A DNA stretch of 64,000 bases from Streptomyces sp. DI166 (lineage in GTDB: Bacteria > Actinomycetota > Actinomycetes > Streptomycetales > Streptomycetaceae), in the NCBI RefSeq assembly GCF_900091315.1, contig NZ_FLSP01000017.1, positions 43,307-107,306 of the forward strand, given 5' to 3'. Below the pieces are notes generated by a model that saw only the letters and a list, made by a program, of their open reading frames with translations, made no database searches and was not told where the DNA came from. A program made the position numbers and the translations under genes. Of the stretch, positions 17,069 through 24,653 are shown one piece after another. Position 1 is the stretch's first letter. Each line of letters opens with the position of its first letter.

Positions 17069-18380
17069 GGCGCAGCGCCTCCTCGGCCGCGGCGCGGCCG
17101 GTGCGGACGGCGCCCTCCATGTATCCGGCGACCCATTGGTCGGAGCCGCAGACGTAGAACGGCGGTTCGTGGCGGCCGTGCAGCGGGCCGACGGCCATCA
17201 CCTCGCCGGGCGTCCACTGGGTGACGTACCCCTGGGTCCACGGGTCGGTGCCCCACAGCCGCAGATGGCAGGCGGTCGGCCGCAGGGCCTCGTCGCCGAA
17301 CATGGCGGCGATCTCGGTGAGGAGTTCGGGGGTGCGCAGGTGGGGCGGGGTGCCGAGGAGGACGCCGTAGCGCTCGGGTGGGACCAGGGCCGACAGGACG
17401 CCCTCGTTCTGCGGCCAGGTGCTGCCCAGGACGCCCTCCGTCTCGGACAGGCCGTTCAGTCCGGCGTCCCGCCAGAAGGGGCGGTCGTAGACGGCGGCGA
17501 ACTTGGCTGCGACGGCCTGGCGTTGGCGGTGCAGGGAGGCGAGGCGCTCGTCGCTGACTCCGCTGACGGCGATGTCCCTGAGCGGTCCGACGGGCAGGGC
17601 GCTCACCACGGCTCCCGCGGTGAGGACCTCGCCGGTGCGCAGGCGCACGGTGCAGATACCGGGGCGGATGTCCACGGCGGCGACGGGCGAGCCGAGGCGG
17701 ATGCGCGGGCCGAGGACGCGGCCCAGGACTTCGGCGAGTGTCGCGGAGCCCTCGGCGAGGCGCAGGCCTTCCCAGTCCTCGTAGTCGTAGTCGCCGGTGC
17801 CCGAGCCGGGGACGGCGGCGCTCTTGCGCAGTGCGGCGAGCAGGGAGATGCGCTCGTAGGAGCCGCCCGCCAGGGCGAGTTGGCCGATGTCCCACAGGCG
17901 GACCACGGCGGGGCCGGCCCCGCCGGAGCGCAGCCAGTCGGCGACGGAGACCCGGTCGAGGGCGGTGGCGTCGGGGTGTGACCAGGGGTCGTCCGGGTCG
18001 ACGGTGGCGGCGAGGGCGGCGAACTCCTTGCTCAGCCGTTCGTGGGTGGCCGTGTCTCCGGGGCCGAACCAGTGCGGTGGTTCGCCCGTCGAGCGGCCTT
18101 CCGGGGTGGCGCGGGTCATGCGGCCCGGTTCCTCGACGTAGCTGGGGACCAGCTTCAGGCCGAGTTCCGCGGCGAGTCGAAGGTAGGCGGTGTGGGCGTG
18201 GCCGACGACCTCGCCGCCGAGCTGGACGGTGCGGCCGTCGGGGGCGCGGGTCTGTTCGACCCGGCCGCCGACGCGGTCCCGGGCCTCCAGGACGAGGACG
18301 TCGGTGCCGGCTGCGGCGAGGTCCCGGGCGGCGCCGAGTCCGGCGAGACCGGCGCCGAGCACGATCACGTCGTGGTGCAT
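17061..18380 (-). CDS. Flavin monoamine oxidase (putrescine/polyamine oxidase-like)
   Basis: This 439-residue FAD amine oxidase begins with VIVLGAGLAGLGAARDL, the dinucleotide-binding motif, followed by LEARDRVGGRV. The C-terminal GSDQWVAGYMEGAVRTG segment is the second FAD-binding motif. Such enzymes oxidise primary or secondary amines to aldehydes, ammonia and H2O2 in the cytoplasm. Coupling to the aminobutyraldehyde dehydrogenase and proximity to the PotABCD importer favour putrescine or a related amine as substrate. It is transcribed after the ATP-binding gene across a 165-base gap with a hairpin. Confidence 0.85.
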   Translation of the reverse strand: MHHDVIVLGAGLAGLGAARDLAAAGTDVLVLEARDRVGGRVEQTRAPDGRTVQLGGEVVGHAHTAYLRLAAELGLKLVPSYVEEPGRMTRATPEGRSTGEPPHWFGPGDTATHERLSKEFAALAATVDPDDPWSHPDATALDRVSVADWLRSGGAGPAVVRLWDIGQLALAGGSYERISLLAALRKSAAVPGSGTGDYDYEDWEGLRLAEGSATLAEVLGRVLGPRIRLGSPVAAVDIRPGICTVRLRTGEVLTAGAVVSALPVGPLRDIAVSGVSDERLASLHRQRQAVAAKFAAVYDRPFWRDAGLNGLSETEGVLGSTWPQNEGVLSALVPPERYGVLLGTPPHLRTPELLTEIAAMFGDEALRPTACHLRLWGTDPWTQGYVTQWTPGEVMAVGPLHGRHEPPFYVCGSDQWVAGYMEGAVRTGRAAAEEALRRG

Positions 18381-18471
18381 GGGTGGGGCTCTCTTCTGTC
18401 AGGGGGAGCGCGGGGTCGGGCAGCGCGGGCCCACGTTCGCGATTCAGGGAGCGCGGGCTCCCCGGGGCCAG

Positions 18472-18550
18472 GGGGCTCGGGCTCAGGGGGCGCGTAGGCC
18501 CGGGGGCCTGGGCTCAAGCAGCCCAGGCCCCGAGGGGCTCGGGGCTCAGG
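18472..18550. repeat. Direct repeats around the potA stop codon
   Basis: GGGGCTCGGGCTCAGG (18472-18487) recurs with one inserted G at 18534-18550, and the second copy covers the potA stop (18546-18548). The gap between potA and the amine oxidase (18381-18545) is otherwise G-rich and simple in sequence, with further short GGGCTC and GCGCGGG repeats. Confidence 0.5.
18503..18531 (-). terminator. Hairpin after potA
   Basis: GGGGCCTGGGCT (18503-18514) pairs perfectly with AGCCCAGGCCCC (18520-18531) across a 5-base loop, giving a 12-bp G/C stem just after the potA stop. It probably terminates or attenuates the transporter transcript before the amine oxidase gene. Confidence 0.7.
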
Positions 18551-19616
18551 CCAGGACCAGGCAGTGCTCGGGCCGCCAGGCGAACTCGACCGTCTCGCCG
18601 CCGCTCCAGCGGTCCTCCATGCGGGCGCGGGCCGTGTTCTGCTCCAGCACCGACAGGGTCACGCCCGGGGCGAGTTCGATCAGGTAGGTGGTGGTGGGGC
18701 CGCTGTAGACGGTCTCGCGGATGACGCCGCTGAGCTTGGCCATGCCGGGTTCGAAGTCGGACAGCCAGACCTTCTCGGGGCGCACGGAGACGCTGACGGC
18801 GGTGCCGTCGGAGATGCCGGTGCGGGTGCCGACGGGCAGGTCGGGGCCCTTTTCCAGGGAGACCTTGCCGTCGCGGTAGGTGCCGGTCATCAGGTTGGAG
18901 GTGCCCATGAAGGACGCGACGAAGCCGGTGGAGGGGTGTTCGTAGATGTCCTCGGGGGTGCCGCACTGCTCGACGCGTCCGGCGTGCATCACCGCGATCC
19001 GGTCGGACATGGTCAGCGCCTCGTCCTGGTCGTGGGTGACGAAGACGAAGGTGACGCCGACCTCGCGCTGGATCTGCTTCAGCTCCACCTGCATCTGCCG
19101 GCGCAGCTTCAGGTCGAGGGCGGCGAGGGGTTCGTCCAGCAGCAGTACGGCCGGGCGGTTGACGAGTGCGCGGGCGAGGGCGACGCGCTGGCGCTGGCCG
19201 CCGGAGAGGGTGCGGGGCTTGCGGTCGGCGAACGCGCCGAGCTGGACGAGGTCGAGCATCTCGCCGACCCGCTTGCGTATCTCGGTCTTGGGCACGCCCT
19301 TGCGCTTGAGGCCGAAGCCGACGTTGTCGGCGACGCCGAGGTGGTCGAAGAGGGCGTAGCTCTGGAAGACGGTGTTCACGTTGCGCTTGTTGGGGGGCAG
19401 GTCGGTGACGTCCTCCCCGGCCAGCAGCACCGAGCCCTCAGTGGGGTCGCTGAAGCCGCCGATCATGCGGAGCGTGGTGGTCTTGCCGCAGCCGGAGGGG
19501 CCGAGCAGGGAGAAGAAGTGGCCGGACTCGATGTCGAGGTCCAGGTGGTGGACGGCGTAGGAGTCCGCGTACTGCTTGGAGACGCCGTCGAGCCGGACGG
19601 CGGGGGTCGCGTCCAT
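18546..19616 (-). CDS. potA: Polyamine ABC transporter ATP-binding protein (PotA-like)
   Basis: The 356-residue ATPase has Walker A GPSGCGKTT near residue 40, ABC signature LSGGQRQRVALARAL, Walker B VLLLDEPLAALD and the switch His in THDQDEAL. The C-terminal TOBE domain is present, as in PotA/CUT1-type ATPases. It powers import by the two permeases and the binding protein upstream. ATG 19616 is preferred because GGAGAG lies eight bases before it; a GTG at 19625 overlapping the permease stop is the alternative and would add three residues. Confidence 0.9.
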   Translation of the reverse strand: MDATPAVRLDGVSKQYADSYAVHHLDLDIESGHFFSLLGPSGCGKTTTLRMIGGFSDPTEGSVLLAGEDVTDLPPNKRNVNTVFQSYALFDHLGVADNVGFGLKRKGVPKTEIRKRVGEMLDLVQLGAFADRKPRTLSGGQRQRVALARALVNRPAVLLLDEPLAALDLKLRRQMQVELKQIQREVGVTFVFVTHDQDEALTMSDRIAVMHAGRVEQCGTPEDIYEHPSTGFVASFMGTSNLMTGTYRDGKVSLEKGPDLPVGTRTGISDGTAVSVSVRPEKVWLSDFEPGMAKLSGVIRETVYSGPTTTYLIELAPGVTLSVLEQNTARARMEDRWSGGETVEFAWRPEHCLVLA

Positions 19617-19621
19617 GGGGA

Positions 19622-20500
19622 TCACTCTCCGGAGAGGAGGTCGAGGCCGCCGCGGCGGCCGAAGAGGCGCGGGATGAACAGGGCCAGGGCGATCAGGGCG
19701 ATGGATCCCGCGAGCATGAGCGTGCCGACCGCGTTGATGGTGGGCTGGACGCCGAAGCGGATCGCGGAGTAGATGCGCACCGACAGGGGCTGGGGGTCGA
19801 CGCCGGTGGTGAAGTAGGCGAGCACGAAGTCGTCGAAGACCAGGGCGAAGATCAGTACCGCGCTGGCCAGGGCGGCGGGCAGCAGTGCCGGGAGGGTGAC
19901 CAGGCGGACCGCCTGCCAGCGGGTGGCGCCGAGGTCCATGGCGGCCTCCTCCACCTCGGGGTTGAGGGCGGCGACGCGGGAGCGCAGCACGACGGTGACG
20001 TAGGAGATGGAGAAGGTGATCTCGGCGAGCATCACCGTGAAGGTGGACAGGGGGATGCCGAGGCCCTTGAACAGCAGCATCGAGGCGACGCCGGTGACGA
20101 TCTCGGGGGTGATCAGCGGGACCAGCATGATCAGTCCGGCCAGTGAGCCCAGCCGGGTGCGGCAGCGGACCAGGCCGAGGGCGAGGGCGACGCCGAGGAG
20201 TACCGAGCCGGCCATCGCCACCAGGGAGATGCGCAGGCTGGTTCCCAGGGAGGCGATCAGGACGTCGTCGTGGGCGAAGGCGCGGTACCAGCGCAGGCTG
20301 AACCCGTCGAAGACGGTCAGGGACTTCTGGGAGTTGAAGGAGAACAGGGCCACGACCGCGATGGGCAGGTACAGCAGCGCGAAGAACAGGGTGGTGATCG
20401 CGATGAGGACGCGGGGCCTGCGGCGGCCTCGGCGGCGCTTGGCCGTACGGGCGGATTCACGGGCCGGGGCGGTGGCGGTGGGGGTGCTGACGAGGGTCAT
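19622..20500 (-). CDS. potC: Polyamine ABC transporter permease (PotC-like)
   Basis: This 292-residue inner-membrane protein has about six transmembrane segments, the first at residues 32-52 after an Arg/Lys-rich cytoplasmic start (AKRRRGRRRPR). The EAA loop is seen as EEAAMDLGATRWQAVRLVTLP near residue 183, which contacts PotA. It starts four bases inside the potB stop (ATGA). Order potD-potB-potC-potA matches spermidine/putrescine importers. Confidence 0.88.
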   Translation of the reverse strand: MTLVSTPTATAPARESARTAKRRRGRRRPRVLIAITTLFFALLYLPIAVVALFSFNSQKSLTVFDGFSLRWYRAFAHDDVLIASLGTSLRISLVAMAGSVLLGVALALGLVRCRTRLGSLAGLIMLVPLITPEIVTGVASMLLFKGLGIPLSTFTVMLAEITFSISYVTVVLRSRVAALNPEVEEAAMDLGATRWQAVRLVTLPALLPAALASAVLIFALVFDDFVLAYFTTGVDPQPLSVRIYSAIRFGVQPTINAVGTLMLAGSIALIALALFIPRLFGRRGGLDLLSGE

Positions 20501-21390
20501 CGCAGGGCCTCCGCCTCGTCCTTGCGGGTGCGCCGCAGATAGCCGAGCATCCCGATCAGCAGGACCAGCATCAGCAGCATGGTGAGCGCCGAGCCGAGCG
20601 GCCAGTTCTGGCCCTGGAAGAACTTGTCCTGGATGAGGTTGCCGATCATGATCTGGTCCGGTCCTCCCATGAGCTGTGCGCTGACGAAGTCGCCCATCGC
20701 GGGCAGGAAGACCAGCACAAGTCCGGCCGCCGCGCCCTGCCGGGTGGCGGGCAGGGTGACGAAGAAGAAGGTGCGGACGGGACCGCCGTACAGGTCGCGG
20801 CCGGCCTCGATGAGCGAGACGTCGAGGCGTTCCAGGGCCGCGTACAACGGGATGATCATGAAGACGACGAAGCCGTAGACGAGTCCCGCGATGACGCCGA
20901 AGGAGCTGTTGAGGATCTTGGTGCCCCCGTCGGCCAGGCCGATCGCGCGCAGGGCGCGCAGCAGCGGGCCGTCGTCGGAGAGGACCACCGACCAGCCGTA
21001 CATCCGCACCAGGTAGTTGGCGAAGAAGGGGACCACGATCGCGGCGATCAGCGCGTGCTTGTAGCGGCCGCCGTACAGGGCGATCGTGTACGCCACCGGG
21101 TAGGCGATCAGCAGGCAGATCAGGCAGGTGAGCAGGGCGTAGCCCAGGGAGCGGGCGAGGACCTCGGTGTAGGCGGGGTCGGCGAGGGCGCGTACGGCGG
21201 ACAGGTCGAAGCCGAAGCGGGGGTTGCCGAGTTCGTCGGTGGTGCCGACGGCGAGGACGGCGACCAGGAGCAGCGAGGCGACCAGGAATCCGGCCATCCA
21301 CAGGGTGCCGGGGAGCATGAACCAGACCCAGATCCGGTTGCCGGAGGTGTCCCGGCGGCGGGTGCGGGAGGAGTTGCGCAGCAGTGCCAT
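20497..21390 (-). CDS. potB: Polyamine ABC transporter permease (PotB-like)
   Basis: This 297-residue permease has six predicted membrane segments, starting WVWFMLPGTLWMAGFLVASL. Its EAA loop (SLIEAGRDLYGGPVRTFFFV) lies near residue 197. It carries the GDFVSAQLMGG segment typical of PotB/PotH permeases. It begins three bases after the potD stop and overlaps potC by four bases. Confidence 0.88.
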   Translation of the reverse strand: MALLRNSSRTRRRDTSGNRIWVWFMLPGTLWMAGFLVASLLLVAVLAVGTTDELGNPRFGFDLSAVRALADPAYTEVLARSLGYALLTCLICLLIAYPVAYTIALYGGRYKHALIAAIVVPFFANYLVRMYGWSVVLSDDGPLLRALRAIGLADGGTKILNSSFGVIAGLVYGFVVFMIIPLYAALERLDVSLIEAGRDLYGGPVRTFFFVTLPATRQGAAAGLVLVFLPAMGDFVSAQLMGGPDQIMIGNLIQDKFFQGQNWPLGSALTMLLMLVLLIGMLGYLRRTRKDEAEALR

Positions 21391-21393
21391 GGC

Positions 21394-22518
21394 TCAGCCC
21401 GCCTTCACATGGGTCCAGGCGGTGTCGCGCGCCTCTTCCGCCGCGCGGTCGCCGTTGCGGAAGAACGCGTCGGCCTTCAGGTCCTCCTGGGTCACCAGGC
21501 ACTCCGGGAAGGGTTCGACGAGGTCGGCGTAGACCTTCTCGGAGCCCGCGACCGGCATCGGGTAGCCGATGTACTCGATGTTCTTCTTCACGTTCTCCGG
21601 CCGGAGCATGTAGTCGATGAACAGCATCGCGGTACCGGGGTGGGGCGCGTTCCAGGGGATGGCGTAGCAGTCGGAGTTGATCGGGGTGCCCTCCTTCGGC
21701 GCCTGGAACCCGAACACCGAGGGGTCCTCGGCCTGGTTGAGCATCGCGGCCATGTCGCCGCTCCACGCCTGCTGGATGTAGGCGTTGCCGTTGAGGAGGT
21801 TGTTGTAGCTGTCGCTGGAGAAGCCGCGCAGCCGGGGCCGCAGGTCGCCCAGCAGATCCGTGATGCGGTCGAGGTTGCCGGGGTCGCCGGTGCTGACGTC
21901 GAGGCCGAGGGTGAGGGCGGCCATGCCGAGCACTTCGTCGCGGTCGTCGAGCAGGAAGACCTTGCCGCGTGCGCGGTCGTTCCACAGGTCCCGCCAGGAG
22001 TCGGTGAGGTCACCGATCTTGTCGCGCCGCCAGCCGATACCGGTCTTGTACGCGGTGAAGGGGACGGTGTGCGCGGAGCCGGGGTCGTACCAGGGGTCGG
22101 TGAAGTAGGTGTACGTGCCGAACACGGCGTCGGCGTTGCTGAGCCGGGCGTGGTCGATACGGCGCAGGCGGCCGCCGCGGGCCAGGCGCTGGGCCCATTT
22201 GGCGGTGGGGAAGATGATGTCGTAGCGGTTGCCGGCGTTGAGTTTGGCGACCATGCCTTCCATCGAGTCGAAGTTCGACTGGATGACCTTGACGCCGTAC
22301 TCCTTCTCGAAGCCTTTGAACACGGCCGGGTCGACGAAGTCGGCCCAGTTGAAGTAGACGAGATCGCCGTCGACGCGCGGCTCGGGCGGAGCGAGCCGGT
22401 CGGCGGCGGGTTTGTCGGCGGGCATGAACCCGCAGCCGCCGACCGCTGCGCCCAGCAGGCCGCAGGCGCCCGCCCGCAGAAGGGCGCGTCGGGACGGCGG
22501 TGGTACCTCGGGGGACAT
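21394..22518 (-). CDS. potD: Polyamine-binding lipoprotein (PotD-like)
   Basis: The 374-residue solute-binding protein has a twin-Arg-like charged start and a lipobox LGAAVGGC with the lipidated Cys near residue 29. The mature part contains LVYFNWADFVDPAVFKGFEK and FDSMEGMVAKL, typical of the PotD/PotF family that binds spermidine, putrescine or related cations. It is anchored outside the membrane and feeds PotB/PotC. ATG 22518 has GAGAGGA upstream. A 176-base gap separates it from the Rieske gene and may hold its own promoter. Confidence 0.88.
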   Translation of the reverse strand: MSPEVPPPSRRALLRAGACGLLGAAVGGCGFMPADKPAADRLAPPEPRVDGDLVYFNWADFVDPAVFKGFEKEYGVKVIQSNFDSMEGMVAKLNAGNRYDIIFPTAKWAQRLARGGRLRRIDHARLSNADAVFGTYTYFTDPWYDPGSAHTVPFTAYKTGIGWRRDKIGDLTDSWRDLWNDRARGKVFLLDDRDEVLGMAALTLGLDVSTGDPGNLDRITDLLGDLRPRLRGFSSDSYNNLLNGNAYIQQAWSGDMAAMLNQAEDPSVFGFQAPKEGTPINSDCYAIPWNAPHPGTAMLFIDYMLRPENVKKNIEYIGYPMPVAGSEKVYADLVEPFPECLVTQEDLKADAFFRNGDRAAEEARDTAWTHVKAG

Positions 22519-22694
22519 GGAGCGTCCTCTCCGTCGAGGAACGGCACAAGTCCAGGGCTGGACCGGCTGGTCGTTTCGCTTCGGGCCCTGAATCCGAAGG
22601 CGGGACCGGTCTGGGGAGGGCGGGGGTGCGGCTCAGCGGGCGGGGGATAAGGCGATGGCCGACGTCAGGGGCGCGGGTGCGGCGGGCTGGGGCG

Positions 22695-23876
22695 TCACTC
22701 GGCGGCCCCTTCCAGGTCCTGTCGGACGCGGCGGGCGAACCAGCCGACGGCGGCCTCGCGCTGCGAGAGCGGTCCGGGCTCGAATCCGGGGGTGGTCAGG
22801 CCGGCCTGGACGCGCTCCACGAGTTCGGCGTCCTCGTCGTTGGTGATCCAGCCGATGTGGATGTTCAGGCGCCGGGCCAGCCGGGTGCGGACGTCCTCGC
22901 CGAGCCGGGTGTAGAAGGCGCCGGGGATCGCCGCCCGGTCCTGGGCGGTGGGCAGGGCGGTCCACGCGAGCACGTGGTCAGGGTAGAAGTCGATGAGTGT
23001 GTTCGGGTAGATCACGGCGTACCGCCAAACCCGCCGGTCAGCCTCGGTGAGGCCGGGCATCGGGGTCGCGAGGCGCTGGTAGAGCCGCTCGGTCCAGTTC
23101 GATGAGGGCTTGTCCCGCAGGGGCGACTCGAACAGGACGTAGTTCTCCCGCACGTCCGCCTTGTACGCGGCGTAGTCGAGCAGGCGCATCAGGGCGGGGT
23201 GGGCGACCGGGACGTGGTAGCCCTCCAGATAGTTGTCGACGATCACCTTCCAGTTGGCGTTCTGGTGCTCGCCGCCCGCCGTGTCGTGGATGCGGTGCTT
23301 GCCGATCGGTACCAGGTCGGGTCCGACGTAGCGGCCCACGGCCTCGGCGAGCCCCGCGCAGCTCTCGGCGAGCGGGGTGGCCTCCATGTCGAGGTTGACG
23401 AAGACGAAGCCGAGGAAGGACTCGACGTTGACCGGGTGCAGTCCCAGCTTGGGCTTGTCCAGGCAGGGGATGCGGCGGGCCTCGGGGGCGCCGACCAGAC
23501 GGCCGTCGAGTTTGTAGGTCCAGCCGTGGTAGGGGCAGCGGATCGCCTTGCCGGACGGCTCCGGGTCGGTGACCAGGCGGGTTCCGCGGTGTCGGCACAC
23601 ATTGAGGTGGGCGGCGAGGCCGCCGTCCTCGGTGCGGACGACCAGCACTTCCCGGCCGGCGACGGTGGCGGTCAGCCGGGCGCCGGGGCCGGGGAGGTCG
23701 GACTCGTGGCAGGCGAGCTGCCAGGACTTGGCGAAGATGCGTTCGGTCTCGGCCCGCGCGATGGCCGGGTCGGTGTAGTAGCGGGCCGCCAGGGCCGTCC
23801 CCGGGTGCTCGGGGGGCGGGACCGGCGGGGTGGGGGTGGCGTCGACGTCGGCCGGGCGAGTCGTCGGGGGGTGCAT
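22695..23876 (-). CDS. Rieske non-heme iron oxygenase, quaternary-amine type
   Basis: The 393-residue alpha subunit has the Rieske [2Fe-2S] motifs C94-x-H96 and C114-x2-H117 (CPYHGW). In the catalytic domain H221 and H226 bind mononuclear iron in DNYLEGYHVPVAH. The residue that bridges the two metal centres is Glu218 where classical dioxygenases have Asp; Glu is known from carnitine monooxygenase CntA/YeaW-type enzymes. This favours a quaternary ammonium substrate such as carnitine, butyrobetaine or glycine betaine. ATG 23876 follows GGAGGA by five bases; the frame continues to 24038 through the promoter region and was rejected. Its redox partners are probably the divergent NuoF-like protein and ferredoxin. 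Confidence 0.82.
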   Translation of the reverse strand: MHPPTTRPADVDATPTPPVPPPEHPGTALAARYYTDPAIARAETERIFAKSWQLACHESDLPGPGARLTATVAGREVLVVRTEDGGLAAHLNVCRHRGTRLVTDPEPSGKAIRCPYHGWTYKLDGRLVGAPEARRIPCLDKPKLGLHPVNVESFLGFVFVNLDMEATPLAESCAGLAEAVGRYVGPDLVPIGKHRIHDTAGGEHQNANWKVIVDNYLEGYHVPVAHPALMRLLDYAAYKADVRENYVLFESPLRDKPSSNWTERLYQRLATPMPGLTEADRRVWRYAVIYPNTLIDFYPDHVLAWTALPTAQDRAAIPGAFYTRLGEDVRTRLARRLNIHIGWITNDEDAELVERVQAGLTTPGFEPGPLSQREAAVGWFARRVRQDLEGAAE

Positions 23877-23991
23877 GGGGTCCTCCTCCGCGCCGCGTGG
23901 GCGGCGATGGGCGGTGAGGGGTGGCCGGGAGGCAGGTCGGTTTCCGGTGCCCTGCCGTGCGGGGGCAGGCTGCGGAGCTGCCTCGACCAGG

Positions 23992-24011
23992 CTGACTGAT
24001 TGATTAGTCAG
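23992..24011. promoter_or_regulatory. Inverted repeat 1, TetR-like operator candidate
   Basis: CTGACTGATTGATTAGTCAG has 6-bp arms CTGACT/AGTCAG and 8 of 10 base pairs symmetric. It shares the TTAGTCAG/CTGACTAAT half-site with repeat 3, as expected if one dimeric regulator binds both. TetR-type operators are commonly palindromes of this size. Confidence 0.6.
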
Positions 24012-24030
24012 AGTGAGGTCGACGGCCGGG

Positions 24031-24044
24031 CAAGTCAAGACTTG
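24031..24044. promoter_or_regulatory. Inverted repeat 2
   Basis: CAAGTC and GACTTG flank a two-base AA centre, giving a 14-base near-perfect palindrome between repeats 1 and 3. Its AGTC core is the same as in the neighbours but the spacing differs, so it may be a weaker or different site. Confidence 0.5.
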
Positions 24045-24048
24045 TGGC

Positions 24049-24064
24049 CTGACTAATTAGTTAG
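24049..24064. promoter_or_regulatory. Inverted repeat 3, TetR-like operator candidate
   Basis: CTGACTAATTAGTTAG is a 16-base palindrome with a single mismatched pair around a perfect ACTAATTAGT core. It shares its half-site with repeat 1, 57 bases away start to start. The TTAGTTAG tail repeats the half-site once more in direct orientation. Confidence 0.6.
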
Positions 24065-24251
24065 TTAGTGTCGAGGGCAGACGGTCGGCCGGGGAATCGG
24101 ACGGATTCCCGAAGCCCTCCGCACCGCCCGCGGACCCGGTCCGCGCCACGGCTCCCACCTACCTCTCAGTGGCACCGGAGCCCCCTCCCCCCGTCATCGC
24201 CGCGCCGCCCCCGTTCCCCTGCCCCGGGAGCGGAGCATCCCGGAGGCACGC

Positions 24252-24653
24252 ATGAGCGCTCGCCGAAGTCTCGTCTGGCTCGGTCTCACCCCCGAGCCCG
24301 AACAGGAGCTGCCCGCAGCGGTGGCCGCCCTGCGCTCCCCGCCGGACGACCGCCCGCCCTCGGTCCTCGTCGCCGCCGAGCGCCGCCGCGTCCAGCGGCT
24401 GGTACTGCGCGGCACCCAGCGGGCCTGGCTGCGCTATCTGCACGAGGTCACCGAGCTGGTCGTCGAGGCCGCCCGGTCCCGCACCGCCGACCGGGGCGCC
24501 GCCCTGCTGGCCGGCGAGGTCGTCCTCGACCACCACCGCATGCTGATCGGCCTGCCCGGACGCGGCTACGACCGCACCGCCGCCCAGCGCCGGGACCTGG
24601 AACGGGCGCTGGCCCGCCTGCGCACCCGCACCGAGTACAGGAGCGCCGTATGA
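24252..24653 (+). CDS. Small unknown protein at the head of the oxygenase/CoA operon
   Basis: I do not recognise this 133-residue protein. It is Arg/Ala-rich, lacks membrane segments and signal peptide, and is predicted mostly helical, with a YLHEVTELVVEAARSRT helix in the middle. The codon pattern is normal. ATGA overlap with the NuoF-like gene couples the two, suggesting a physical or functional partnership, for example an assembly factor or small subunit. ATG 24252 is preceded by GGAGGCACGC, an acceptable ribosome site. Confidence 0.7.
   Translation: MSARRSLVWLGLTPEPEQELPAAVAALRSPPDDRPPSVLVAAERRRVQRLVLRGTQRAWLRYLHEVTELVVEAARSRTADRGAALLAGEVVLDHHRMLIGLPGRGYDRTAAQRRDLERALARLRTRTEYRSAV

Larger units (their letters stand above)
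23877..24251. promoter_or_regulatory. Divergent promoter region between the Rieske oxygenase and the CoA operon
   Basis: This 375-base gap has an A+T-rich core (about 23990-24070) in otherwise G+C-rich DNA. The core holds three inverted repeats listed separately. No coding sequence is supported. The AT-rich repeat cluster is placed to control both the minus-strand Rieske/transport genes and the plus-strand operon that ends in a TetR gene. Confidence 0.65.

Noticed and set aside
22695..22960. Separate plus- or minus-strand small genes in the Rieske 3' region
   Set aside because: Candidates are low-complexity frames inside the Rieske coding sequence without ribosome sites.
24068..24649. N-terminal extension of the NuoF-like protein
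   Set aside because: The upstream part of the frame is Arg/Pro-rich and overlaps the small gene at 24252-24653, whose ATGA overlap marks the real start.
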